DNA of 6,786 nucleotides from Desulfobulbaceae bacterium UBA2775 (GTDB lineage Bacteria > Desulfobacterota > Desulfobulbia > Desulfobulbales > Desulfocapsaceae): NCBI GenBank assembly GCA_002352445.1, contig DEIL01000190.1, forward strand, positions 265 through 7,050. Reading direction: 5' to 3'. Below are positions 1-5,538 of this stretch, in pieces (positions within the stretch are counted from its first letter, which is position 1; each line of letters starts with the position of its first letter). Below the pieces are notes generated by a model, which saw nothing but the letters and a program-made list of their open reading frames with translations, was not told where the DNA came from and did not search any database. A program made the position numbers and the translations under genes.

Positions 1-91
1 GGAGGCAAAGAAACATCTGGATAAGGCCGTGGAACTGGGGTATTCCGTAGATCCCAATTTTGCTGCCAGTCTGCAGGAGAAACTGGCTTAG
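1..91 (+). CDS. C-terminal fragment of a TPR-like protein (5' end outside window)
   Basis: The frame that starts at base 2 is open to a TAG stop at 89-91 and encodes the last 29 residues of a protein. The tail reads EAKKHLDKAVELGYSVDPNF and then a short helix ending EKLA. The pattern of a helix with A-L-K-A-type spacing (AKKHLDKAVELG) followed by a VDPNF turn is typical of the last helix of tetratricopeptide proteins, so a TPR scaffold is the best guess. Nothing can be said about its full function from 29 residues. Its stop codon coincides with the outer edge of a large palindrome (89-233), so the end of this reading frame may have been set by insertion of that element. Confidence 0.5.
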   Translation, partial: EAKKHLDKAVELGYSVDPNFAASLQEKLA

Positions 92-233
92 GAGGCTGTC
101 CGAGAATGCATTTCTCCCCAACTCTTCGTTGTTTTCATAAAAATAATGCTCGCAATATCAATTATATGGCTGTGCTTATTTTTCCGAAAAACCTCGATTT
201 GAGAAAAAATGCGTATTCTCGGCCAGCCTCCTA
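89..233. repeat. Long imperfect palindrome (MITE-like hairpin element)
   Basis: The outer arms are 89-116 and 201-233. Read inward, both begin TAGGAGGCTG, then one T/G mismatch, then CCGAGAAT, then GCATTT after a 2-base indel. The symmetry continues inward: 126-150 (TCG, TTTTC, AAAAATAA) pairs with 174-197, and the centre near base 161 is AT-rich with ATAT on both sides. Almost the whole 145 bases can therefore fold into one long hairpin. There is no reading frame inside. The full-length symmetry with conserved outer ends is what non-autonomous miniature inverted-repeat elements look like; a plain terminator would be much shorter and end in a T-run. No clean target-site duplication was seen. 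The call as a mobile element is inference; the palindrome itself is directly visible. Confidence 0.75.
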
Positions 234-246
234 GAGCTTGTCCGAG
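234..246 (+). repeat. Degenerate third copy of the palindrome end
   Basis: Immediately after the right arm of the 89-233 palindrome, the bases GAGCTTGTCCGAG match the palindrome's left end (92-104, GAGGCTGTCCGAG) in 11 of 13 positions and in the same orientation. It may be a relic of a second element inserted in tandem, or a remnant of the original host sequence. It is short, so chance is not excluded. Confidence 0.35.
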
Positions 247-279
247 GAAAAGATGGATATTGCATTATGAGTGGTTCTG

Positions 280-1410
280 ATGGCTAAAGAAATTATTACA
301 ACAACCCCCTGGTGTCCGTTTTGTGGTCAGAAGGTCGGCAGGGCGATTGATACTCCCGAAAGAAAGATGCATGAGTTTCCCGTTGGCAGCTGTCAGTGTG
401 GAGCGGTGTATGTCAGTGAAGCTACCGGCCATAATGTTGGTGCTGCGATGGTTGAAGCACTGGTGTTTGCATGCGATGGAAATGCTGATTTTGCCTGGGA
501 GTTAATGCCGGAGGATGATTACCTGACCGGCCGAATAGAAAACTATGATGAGGTGTCTCATCAAGTTATAGCCAAAAAAAACCTCGATGGACGCGGTGTT
601 CGCGGGATTCTCTATTTTGTTCGGCTCCATACAGATATTTCTGAAGTTGCAAAAAAGATAAAGCAGAAAACGGAAGAGGGTTCCGCAAAAACGATATCAT
701 TAAAAATGGAGCAGGGTCACATCCCCATTGAATCGGCGCCGGATGAAAATCGGGTCAGGAAGAAGGCCACCAAAAAAAGTGTAAAAGATCTGGTGAATAA
801 AGGGGATATCGACGGTCTTGTAAGTCTCTGCTTTGATGACAAAAAAACCCTTCGATTAATGCAGCGGCTGTTATATGACCCGGTGGATGAAAAACGCTGG
901 TATGTTGCCTGGGTTATGGGCAGGGTTTCTGCCAGAGTTTCAACTCGTCAGCCGGGACAAGTCTCGGAACTTTTGCATCGTCTGTTTGAGGCTTGTTCTG
1001 ATTCTGCGGCAACTCCATGGGGGATGGTCGAAACCTTAGGGTATACAATAGCCATGAGACCTGATATCTTTGGTGCCTTTGCCACACATCTTCTGAACTA
1101 TGTTGGCGATCCCTCCACCCGGCCCCAGGTGTTATGGGCACTGGCGGAGGTTGCAGAAAATCGTCCTGATCTGATCAGAAATATGCCATTTTATACACTG
1201 TTTGAATTTTTGCAGGATCCTGACCCCCGGGTGCGGGGAAACACTGCGCGGTTGCTGGGCTGCATTCAGGCAAAGGAAGCGGCTATCCAGCTAATGGGGT
1301 TAAGCGGCGATATCGAGGAGTTTCCTGTCTGTACTGACGGGAAACTGATTACCTCAACAGTTGCAGCAGAGACTGCAAAGGCAATACAAGCTATCCAGAG
1401 AGGAAAATAA
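280..1410 (+). CDS. Zinc-ribbon plus HEAT-repeat protein (DVU0298-like), function unknown
   Basis: From the ATG at 280 the product is 376 residues; an in-frame GTG at 271 would add three, and neither start has a good ribosome binding site. The N-terminal part has a probable zinc ribbon: CPFC at residues 12-15 and CQC-G at 38-41, followed by a mixed alpha/beta stretch to about 127 (ending near ILYFVRLHTD). A polar, lysine-rich linker (about 127-163) leads to an all-helical C-terminal half with HEAT-like repeats. Examples are LLYDPVDEKRWYVAWVMGRV, PQVLWALAEVAENRPDL and the classic DPDPRVRGNTARLLG near 313-327. This half resembles cytoplasmic HEAT proteins labelled DVU0298 family in sulfate reducers, whose function is not known to me. 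There is no signal peptide or membrane segment. The gene is followed after 2 bases by a TPR gene, so the two are probably co-translated and may form a scaffold pair. A protein-interaction role is inferred only from the repeats. Confidence 0.8.
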   Translation: MAKEIITTTPWCPFCGQKVGRAIDTPERKMHEFPVGSCQCGAVYVSEATGHNVGAAMVEALVFACDGNADFAWELMPEDDYLTGRIENYDEVSHQVIAKKNLDGRGVRGILYFVRLHTDISEVAKKIKQKTEEGSAKTISLKMEQGHIPIESAPDENRVRKKATKKSVKDLVNKGDIDGLVSLCFDDKKTLRLMQRLLYDPVDEKRWYVAWVMGRVSARVSTRQPGQVSELLHRLFEACSDSAATPWGMVETLGYTIAMRPDIFGAFATHLLNYVGDPSTRPQVLWALAEVAENRPDLIRNMPFYTLFEFLQDPDPRVRGNTARLLGCIQAKEAAIQLMGLSGDIEEFPVCTDGKLITSTVAAETAKAIQAIQRGK

Positions 1411-1412
1411 CT

Positions 1413-2015
1413 ATGAGCGGTAAACTTAAGGATATCAATTCGATCAGTCCTGCAGCAGATAATTCACAAGATAACAAACCGTCCGATCCTGTACAGGCCG
1501 AATTTGAGGAAGGGAAACGGTTTCTTGAAAATAATGAACCCGGACAGGCTGCAGTTGCGCTGCACAATGCTCTTCTTGGCTTTGAAGAAAAAAGTGACGA
1601 GGCTGGAATTGCTAATGCCTGCAATCAATTAGGTCTTGTATGTCTGGCAAAAAAAGAGAATGAAAAGGCTCTTGACTATTTTAACAGGGCATATGATATC
1701 TGTGATAAATCCAATGACCGGATGAGTCTATTGGCCCTCTCAAAGCAATTTATTATCGCTTATACGGGATTGCAGCAGTATGATAATGCCATTAAAACAT
1801 GTCTCGATATGCTGGACTGGTACCAGGATAACAGAGATCCCCAGGGTGCTGTTACGACACTGGAGTCATTAGCGGATATATATGTGGGAGCAGGGACGTA
1901 TGGTGAGGCTGCAGATGCCTATAGAACTGCTGCCTCAATTCATAAAAATTTCCAGCATGATAATATTGCCAAAAATTTGATTGAGAAAGCAGAAAAGCTG
2001 GAAAAGAATTCCTGA
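1413..2015 (+). CDS. Small cytoplasmic TPR-repeat protein
   Basis: The product has 200 residues and no signal peptide or membrane segment. After a polar, Asp/Asn/Ser-rich N-terminus (1-25) come about four tetratricopeptide repeats: roughly 27-60 (EEGKRFLENNEPGQAAVALHNAL), 66-99 (ANACNQLGLVCLAKKENEKA, YFNRAYDI), 106-139 (IAYTGLQQYDNAIKTCLDML) and 146-179 (TTLESLADIYVGAGTYGEAA, AYRTAASIH). The unit with A-x-x-x-L-G and A-L-x-Y-F-x-R-A is textbook TPR. The ATG at 1413 has a good ribosome binding site, AGAGAGG at 1397-1403, which lies inside the last codons of the preceding HEAT gene. This strongly suggests translational coupling. TPR and HEAT proteins both serve as docking platforms, so a shared complex is plausible, but no partner or substrate is visible. 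It ends 20 bases before ribE and is probably in the same transcript. Confidence 0.85.
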   Translation: MSGKLKDINSISPAADNSQDNKPSDPVQAEFEEGKRFLENNEPGQAAVALHNALLGFEEKSDEAGIANACNQLGLVCLAKKENEKALDYFNRAYDICDKSNDRMSLLALSKQFIIAYTGLQQYDNAIKTCLDMLDWYQDNRDPQGAVTTLESLADIYVGAGTYGEAADAYRTAASIHKNFQHDNIAKNLIEKAEKLEKNS

Positions 2016-2035
2016 TTAATGTGGGGTTAGATTGA

Positions 2036-2695
2036 ATGTTTACAGGGATTATTGAGGGCGTTGGCAGGCTTATTGCCAAAAGAACAGTCGGTGGCGGGCT
2101 GGCCTTCGATATTGAGGCGGGATTTGATTTAACCGATCCTGAAGAGGGAGAATCCATAGCTGTAAGCGGGGTTTGTCTTACCGCTTATAATATTAAAGGA
2201 CGACGGTTCAGTGTTGATGTATCTCCTGAGACTCTGTCCCGCAGTCGCCTTGGTTCTCTCAGCCAGGGAAATTCAGTCAATCTGGAACGGGCTTTAAGGC
2301 TGTCGGATCGTCTTGGCGGTCATCTGGTCTCCGGTCATGTCGATACCATGGCTGTTGTGAAAAGCCGAAAAGAGCTTGGAGGCTATACAGTTTTTACTTT
2401 CTCTTTTCCCGACTCTTTTGGACGTTATGTGATAGAGAAGGGCTCGATAACAATTGATGGGGTGAGCTTAACGGTGAACAGCTGTGGATCCGGTTTTTTT
2501 TCAGTATCCATAATTCCGCATACCCTTAAAGTGACTTCACTTGGTGAATTAAAAGTGGGAGTTAACGTGAATATTGAGGTAGATATCATCGGCAAGTACA
2601 TTGAAAAATTGCTTTTATCGCCACAGCAGAATGGTGAACTCAACAGCACTGAAGGTATCAGTTCCGGTTTTCTCACAAAACATGGATTTATATAA
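2036..2695 (+). CDS. ribE: Riboflavin synthase, alpha chain
   Basis: This enzyme dismutates two molecules of 6,7-dimethyl-8-ribityllumazine into riboflavin and the pyrimidine that RibH reuses; it is a cytoplasmic trimer. The 219 residues match the usual length (E. coli 213). Two homologous lumazine-binding barrels are visible. The first starts with the diagnostic MFTGIIEG and includes SGVCLTA (45-50, with the conserved cysteine at 47) and LGGHLVSGHVD (93-103). The second includes KGSITIDGVSLTV (135-147), IIPHTL (159-164) and NIEVDIIGKYIEKLL at the end of the fold. About 26 residues of variable tail follow. The ATG at 2036 is fixed by MFTGIIE, although the upstream GTGGGG is only a modest ribosome binding site. 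No FMN riboswitch was recognised upstream. In E. coli the same enzyme is called RibC (or RibE, depending on the naming scheme). Confidence 0.97.
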   Translation: MFTGIIEGVGRLIAKRTVGGGLAFDIEAGFDLTDPEEGESIAVSGVCLTAYNIKGRRFSVDVSPETLSRSRLGSLSQGNSVNLERALRLSDRLGGHLVSGHVDTMAVVKSRKELGGYTVFTFSFPDSFGRYVIEKGSITIDGVSLTVNSCGSGFFSVSIIPHTLKVTSLGELKVGVNVNIEVDIIGKYIEKLLLSPQQNGELNSTEGISSGFLTKHGFI

Positions 2696-2714
2696 AAGAT
2701 TTACAGCAACGAAA

Positions 2715-2762
2715 CAGGTAAGCGATCCTGCGAGAATCCAGGTAAGAGAGCTTGCGAGACTC
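2715..2762 (+). repeat. 24-base tandem duplication
   Basis: Two adjacent 24-base units (2715-2738 and 2739-2762) both start CAGGTAAG and share TGCGAGA near their ends. They differ at only four positions. A looser third start (CAGTCATTTCAGTAAG) follows. The units lie entirely between ribE and ribBA and do not encode anything recognisable. Confidence 0.7.
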
Positions 2763-2784
2763 CAGTCATTTCAGTAAGTTCTGG

Positions 2785-2804
2785 ATTCCCGCCTGCGCGG
2801 GAAT
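2785..2804. repeat. Short perfect hairpin, ATTCCCGC-type dispersed repeat
   Basis: ATTCCCGC, a four-base CTGC spacer and GCGGGAAT form a perfect 8-bp inverted repeat, flanked by CTGG on the left and GACGG on the right. The core has the same ATTCCC...GGGAAT design as the neisserial dRS3 repeat and as similar dispersed repeats in many proteobacterial genomes. It is not followed by a T-run, so it is not a standard terminator. Confidence 0.75.
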
Positions 2805-2816
2805 GACGGAGCAGGG

Positions 2817-2842
2817 AGCTTTTTACGGGTTCATCAATCTTA
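2817..2842. repeat. Solo end of the palindromic element seen before ftsK
   Basis: The sequence AGCTTTTTACGGGTTCATCA and the following ATCTTA resemble the right end of the palindrome at 5373-5514 (AGTTTTTTACGAATCCGTCA, then ATCAAGATT). Reversed, it also resembles that palindrome's left end: GATGAACCCGTAAAA against GATGGAACCGTAAAA. It looks like an isolated terminus or a truncated copy of the same repeat family. Confidence 0.55.
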
Positions 2843-2864
2843 AAAAGTGCAAAGTGTGATTATC

Positions 2865-4076
2865 ATGGCAGTCAGTCCTATCAAAGAGGTTATCGAAGAC
2901 ATTAAAGCAGGTAAAATGATCATTCTCGTTGATGATGAAGATCGTGAGAATGAAGGGGATCTCTATATGGCCACAGAGGCTGTCGATGCAGCCGCCATAA
3001 ATTTTATGGCCACTCATGGCAGGGGTCTCATCTGCCTGACTCTCAGCAGTGAACTGGTTGAAAAACTGGATTTACCGATGATGGTGAGCAACAACAGGTC
3101 TCCTTATGGCACCGGGTTCACAGTGAGCATTGAGGCGAGAACCGGGGTTTCAACCGGGATCTCAGCAGCGGACAGGGCCCGTACTGTTCAGGCTGCTGTT
3201 GCGCCGGATGCAACGCCCCGCGATATAATCAGCCCCGGCCATATTTTCCCGCTTAAAGCCCGCGATGGTGGAGTGCTTGTCAGAACCGGGCAGACCGAAG
3301 GATCTGTAGATCTTTCCAGGCTTGCAGGATTGACCCCTGCGGGTGTAATATGCGAGATCATGAAGGATGACGGTACAATGGCCCGCATGCCTGATCTGGA
3401 AAAATTTGCAAAAATACATGGCCTGAAAATTGCCACAATTGCCGATCTGGTTGCCTACAGGCTTCGTGAAGACGTGCTGATTAAGAGAGAGGCTGAGGCG
3501 AGAATCCCCACTGAACATGCCGGGGAGTTTAAAGCAGCGATATATTCAAATTCAGTGGATAATCATGAGCATATCGCACTGGTGAAAGGTGATATATCCA
3601 AAGTTGACCGGGTGCTGGTTCGTGTACATTCTGAATGTCTTACCGGTGATGTTTTTGGCTCATCAAGATGTGACTGTGGTCTGCAGCTCAATGCGGCAAT
3701 GAAGATGATTGAACAGGAGGGGGCAGGCGTTGTTCTCTATATGCGTCAGGAAGGAAGAGGTATCGGCCTGGTGAATAAGCTGAAGGCTTACTGTCTTCAG
3801 GACGATGACGGATTGGATACTGTTGAGGCCAACCAGAAACTGGGCTTTAAGAGTGACCTCAGAGATTACGGAATCGGGGCTCAGATTCTCCGTGATCTTG
3901 GAGTTAAAAAAATGGCAATTTTGACAAATAACCCCAAAAAGATCGTCGGACTTGAAGGATACGGTATTGAAGTTGTAGCGCGCTTTCCTCTGGAGATGGA
4001 GGCAGGAGATGAGAATAAAGGCTACCTGCTGTGCAAGAGGGATCGGATGGGGCATTTGATGGCAGTTGATGATTGA
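2865..4076 (+). CDS. ribBA: Bifunctional 3,4-dihydroxy-2-butanone-4-phosphate synthase / GTP cyclohydrolase II
   Basis: The product catalyses both entry reactions of riboflavin synthesis in the cytoplasm. The ATG at 2865 gives 403 residues, a normal RibBA length, starting MAVSPIKEVIEDIKAGKMII; a GTP-independent in-frame GTG at 2847 would add six residues not expected in the family. The N-terminal RibB domain (about 1-200) has the acidic metal/substrate loop DDEDRENEGDL (23-33), THGRGLICL (50-58), TGISAADRA (97-105), SPGHIFPLKAR (123-133) and TEGSVDLSRLAGL (144-156). The C-terminal RibA domain (about 205-375) has the zinc ligands in HSECLTGDVFGSSRCDCG (Cys 258, 269, 271), the GTP-binding RQEGRGIGL (294-302) and DTVEANQKLGF, and the LTNNPKK signature (353-359). 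No key residue appears missing in either half, so both activities are expected. It lies between two repeat-filled spacers. Confidence 0.97.
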   Translation: MAVSPIKEVIEDIKAGKMIILVDDEDRENEGDLYMATEAVDAAAINFMATHGRGLICLTLSSELVEKLDLPMMVSNNRSPYGTGFTVSIEARTGVSTGISAADRARTVQAAVAPDATPRDIISPGHIFPLKARDGGVLVRTGQTEGSVDLSRLAGLTPAGVICEIMKDDGTMARMPDLEKFAKIHGLKIATIADLVAYRLREDVLIKREAEARIPTEHAGEFKAAIYSNSVDNHEHIALVKGDISKVDRVLVRVHSECLTGDVFGSSRCDCGLQLNAAMKMIEQEGAGVVLYMRQEGRGIGLVNKLKAYCLQDDDGLDTVEANQKLGFKSDLRDYGIGAQILRDLGVKKMAILTNNPKKIVGLEGYGIEVVARFPLEMEAGDENKGYLLCKRDRMGHLMAVDD

Positions 4077-4196
4077 TGGTGTTTTTTACTTAACCATCCT
4101 GGAATTATTACCTTACTCCCTAACTTCTGTCATAAAAAACAACCGATAAGCACCCTTATGAAACCAGGGTATAAACTCCGACTTCCAGAAACTTAA

Positions 4197-4272
4197 ACCA
4201 CAGAGTTCACAGAGAACACAGAGGAGAGAAAAATAAATGCTTTTTCTCTGTGCTCTCTGTGAACTCTGTGGT
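4197..4272. repeat. Palindromic repeat with ACCACAGAG termini
   Basis: The left arm 4197-4233 and the right arm 4241-4272 are inverted copies. Both read ACCACAGAGTTCACAGAGA from the outside, then one A/G difference, then CACAGAG. The left arm has five extra bases (GAGAG) before the shared A-run. The loop is only about 7 bases (4234-4240), so the transcript would form a hairpin of roughly 30 base pairs. The motif (C)ACAGAG is itself repeated every 8-9 bases inside each arm. Repeats of this design are, to my recollection, common in environmental bacterial genomes; copy number here cannot be judged from one window. Confidence 0.85.
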
Positions 4273-4326
4273 GAGATAATGTACCTTTTGGGTCGTGGGT
4301 GTCGCCCACTTTAGAGCTTTACTAGT

Positions 4327-4356
4327 TTGTCATGATTAGAAGTGCAAGATTAGATT
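4327..4356 (+). promoter_or_regulatory. Weak candidate sigma-70-type promoter for ribH-nusB
   Basis: TTGTCA at 4327-4332 and TAGATT at 4351-4356 are 18 bases apart and match the -35 and -10 consensus at 5/6 and 4/6 positions. They lie 25-54 bases before the ribH start, in an AT-rich stretch downstream of the palindrome. A separate start for ribH-nusB is reasonable given the 304-base gap after ribBA, but such matches occur often by chance in AT-rich DNA. Confidence 0.25.
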
Positions 4357-4380
4357 CTATAAATTGAATTCAGGTGAAAA

Positions 4381-4848
4381 ATGGCTAATATAATTGAAGG
4401 AAACCTCAGGGCGGATGGTAAGAAGTTTGCAGTAATAGTGGCCCGGTTTAACTCCTTTCTCAGTGAGAAGCTGCTCGAAGGTGCACTGGACAGTCTGGTT
4501 CGTTCGGGAGCTCTCGATGCAGATATTGATGTTGTGCGAGTTCCAGGTGCCTTTGAGATTCCGTTGATTGCAAAGAAACTTGCAGGCTCTCAGAAATACG
4601 ATGCTGTGATCGTTCTGGGTGTTGTCATCAGAGGAGCTACTCCCCATTTTGACGTAGTTGTGGCCGAGGTTTCAAAAGGCACCGCTCAGGTCGGTCTTGA
4701 GACAGGTGTCCCTGTTCTCTTTGGGGTATTGACTACAGAAACTATTGAGCAAGCCATTGAAAGAAGTGGAACCAAGGCGGGCAATAAGGGAGCCGAAGTT
4801 GCAGTTGCGGCGATTGAAATGGCCAGTTTGATTGAAAACCTGGATTGA
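4381..4848 (+). CDS. ribH: 6,7-dimethyl-8-ribityllumazine synthase
   Basis: The enzyme condenses dihydroxybutanone phosphate (from the RibB domain) with the ribitylamino-pyrimidine to give the lumazine used by RibE. The 155 residues are the standard length. Visible signatures are FAVIVARFNSFLSEKLLEGA (16-35, with the aromatic residue that stacks on the substrate), PGAFEIP (55-61), the phosphate/active-site loop GVVIRGATPHFDVV (80-93, with catalytic His89), VLFGVLTTET (112-121) and ERSGTKAGNKGAEVA (127-141, with the phosphate-binding Arg128). All expected active-site residues are present. The family forms icosahedral or pentameric assemblies, but the sequence alone does not settle which. The ATG at 4381 follows a good AGGTG ribosome binding site at 4372-4376. 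nusB starts 12 bases after its stop. Confidence 0.97.
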   Translation: MANIIEGNLRADGKKFAVIVARFNSFLSEKLLEGALDSLVRSGALDADIDVVRVPGAFEIPLIAKKLAGSQKYDAVIVLGVVIRGATPHFDVVVAEVSKGTAQVGLETGVPVLFGVLTTETIEQAIERSGTKAGNKGAEVAVAAIEMASLIENLD

Positions 4849-4860
4849 TTAATCTACCCC

Positions 4861-5289
4861 ATGGGAACACGCCGAAAATCAAGAGAGGCTGCACTGCAGT
4901 TTCTGTATCAGAATGATTTTGTCAGAGTCGCTGATATCGGAAACGAGATGGAACTATATGAAAATTTTAATATTTTCTGTTCACTTTACCAGATTAATAA
5001 AAAAGCAAGGCAATATGCCTTTGATCTGGTGAAGGGCATTCTTGCAAAGATGGCTGATATTGATGAGGTTATCAGTGCAGCCGCAAGCCATTGGCGGCTC
5101 GTACGTATAGCTCCGACGGACAGAAACCTGCTACGTATTGCTGTCTTTGAAATGACTGATATGGATGATATTCCGCCCCAGGTTGCAATTAATGAAGCGG
5201 TGGAAATTGCCAAGCGATTTGGTGGCGAGGAGTCGCCTCGGTTTATCAATGGAATACTTGATGCAGTAAAAAATAATCTCGGGAAATAA
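4861..5289 (+). CDS. nusB: Transcription antitermination factor NusB
   Basis: NusB binds BoxA RNA together with NusE (ribosomal protein S10) and helps RNA polymerase read through rRNA operons. The 142 residues are the usual length and all-helical. The N-terminus has the basic RNA-contacting segment RRKSREAALQFLYQ (4-17). The middle has the helix around ARQYAFDLVKGIL, and WRLVRIAPTDRNLLRIAVFEM (78-98) is the core helix pair. The C-terminus carries the family signature PPQVAINEAVEIAKRF-GGEESPRFINGILDAV (105-136). It sits 12 bases after ribH, the usual ribH-nusB pairing, and is probably in the same transcript. The start ATG at 4861 has no clear ribosome binding site (upstream is ATTAATCTACCCC), so translation may depend on coupling to ribH. 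The alignment of motifs fixes the start well. Confidence 0.96.
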   Translation: MGTRRKSREAALQFLYQNDFVRVADIGNEMELYENFNIFCSLYQINKKARQYAFDLVKGILAKMADIDEVISAAASHWRLVRIAPTDRNLLRIAVFEMTDMDDIPPQVAINEAVEIAKRFGGEESPRFINGILDAVKNNLGK

Positions 5290-5372
5290 CTCTTAAGCCA
5301 TTCCCCCCCTCTGAACGCCTTGCATTTATGTTCAATTCCTAGTACATCTTGTTCCGGAAAAATATACTCCGA

Positions 5373-5514
5373 ATCAGGATGGAACCGTAAAACTCTTCAT
5401 CTACTTCGTTGCACTCTATTTTCTATCACTACGACGTACTCCAGTGTGTCGAAATAATAGAAAATAATTACGCCTCGGGTATGAAGTTTTTTACGAATCC
5501 GTCAATCAAGATTG
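5373..5514. repeat. Long imperfect palindrome between nusB and ftsK
   Basis: The arms 5373-5431 and 5452-5514 are inverted, imperfect copies. From the outside both carry AATC, GGA, then CGTAAAA, CTTCAT, CG, GC and ATTTTCTAT in the same order, with scattered substitutions and one indel of about four bases near the outer end. The centre is a compact hairpin at 5432-5451 (CGACGTACT, CC, AGTGTGTCG, including two G-T pairs). The whole stretch of about 140 bases folds on itself and has no reading frame. Its end motif (TTTTTTACG, then TCCGTCAATC) recurs at 2817-2842. It ends about 25 bases before the ftsK start, so it must occupy the ftsK leader or promoter region. Mobile (MITE-like) origin is inference. 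The remaining bases after nusB (5290-5372) show nothing recognisable except a run of seven Cs at 5303-5309. Confidence 0.7.
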
Positions 5515-5538
5515 TCTCGTAATAACTCAATTTTTGAG

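Larger units (their letters stand above)
2696..2864. other. Repeat-filled spacer between ribE and ribBA
   Basis: These 169 bases hold no credible gene. They contain, in order, a 24-base tandem duplication (2715-2762), a perfect 8-bp hairpin of a common dispersed type (2785-2804), and a terminal motif shared with the palindrome upstream of ftsK (2817-2842). The composition is more GC-rich in the middle than in the other spacers. No T-rich terminator follows ribE, so read-through into ribBA is expected. Confidence 0.6.
4077..4380. other. Intergenic region between ribBA and ribH
   Basis: The 304 bases hold no credible coding sequence. 4077-4196 is AT-rich with only weak hairpins, such as GATGGT/ACCATC across 4075-4098, and no T-tail, so no terminator is called. 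4197-4272 is a strong palindrome listed separately. 4295-4309 can form a small GTGGG/CCCAC stem with only three following Ts. The last 55 bases are AT-rich and may hold a weak promoter for ribH. No FMN riboswitch core was recognised. Confidence 0.6.

Noticed and set aside
253..270. Tiny ATG-to-TGA frame of five codons whose stop abuts the GTG at 271
   Set aside because: It has no supporting ribosome binding site and is short enough to be chance; it does not justify a leader peptide call.
323..505. Second + strand reading frame inside the HEAT gene
   Set aside because: It overlaps a longer frame with clear domain features and its translation shows no recognisable motif.
1852..2157. Antisense frame across the end of the TPR gene and the start of ribE
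   Set aside because: It runs opposite to two well-supported genes, and the sense strand fully explains the sequence (MFTGIIEG start of ribE).
3162..4055. Several antisense frames within ribBA
   Set aside because: They are opposite to conserved RibB and RibA motifs and have no recognisable features of their own.
4075..4098. GATGGT/ACCATC stem after ribBA as a terminator
   Set aside because: The stem is only six pairs with a 12-base loop, and the T-run lies in the loop, not after the stem.
4295..4312. GTGGG/CCCAC hairpin as a terminator before ribH
   Set aside because: The stem has five pairs and only three Ts follow, which is too weak to call.
89..5514. The palindromes as a CRISPR array or phage attachment site
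   Set aside because: There are no regularly spaced identical repeats with unique spacers, and no integrase or tRNA is nearby.
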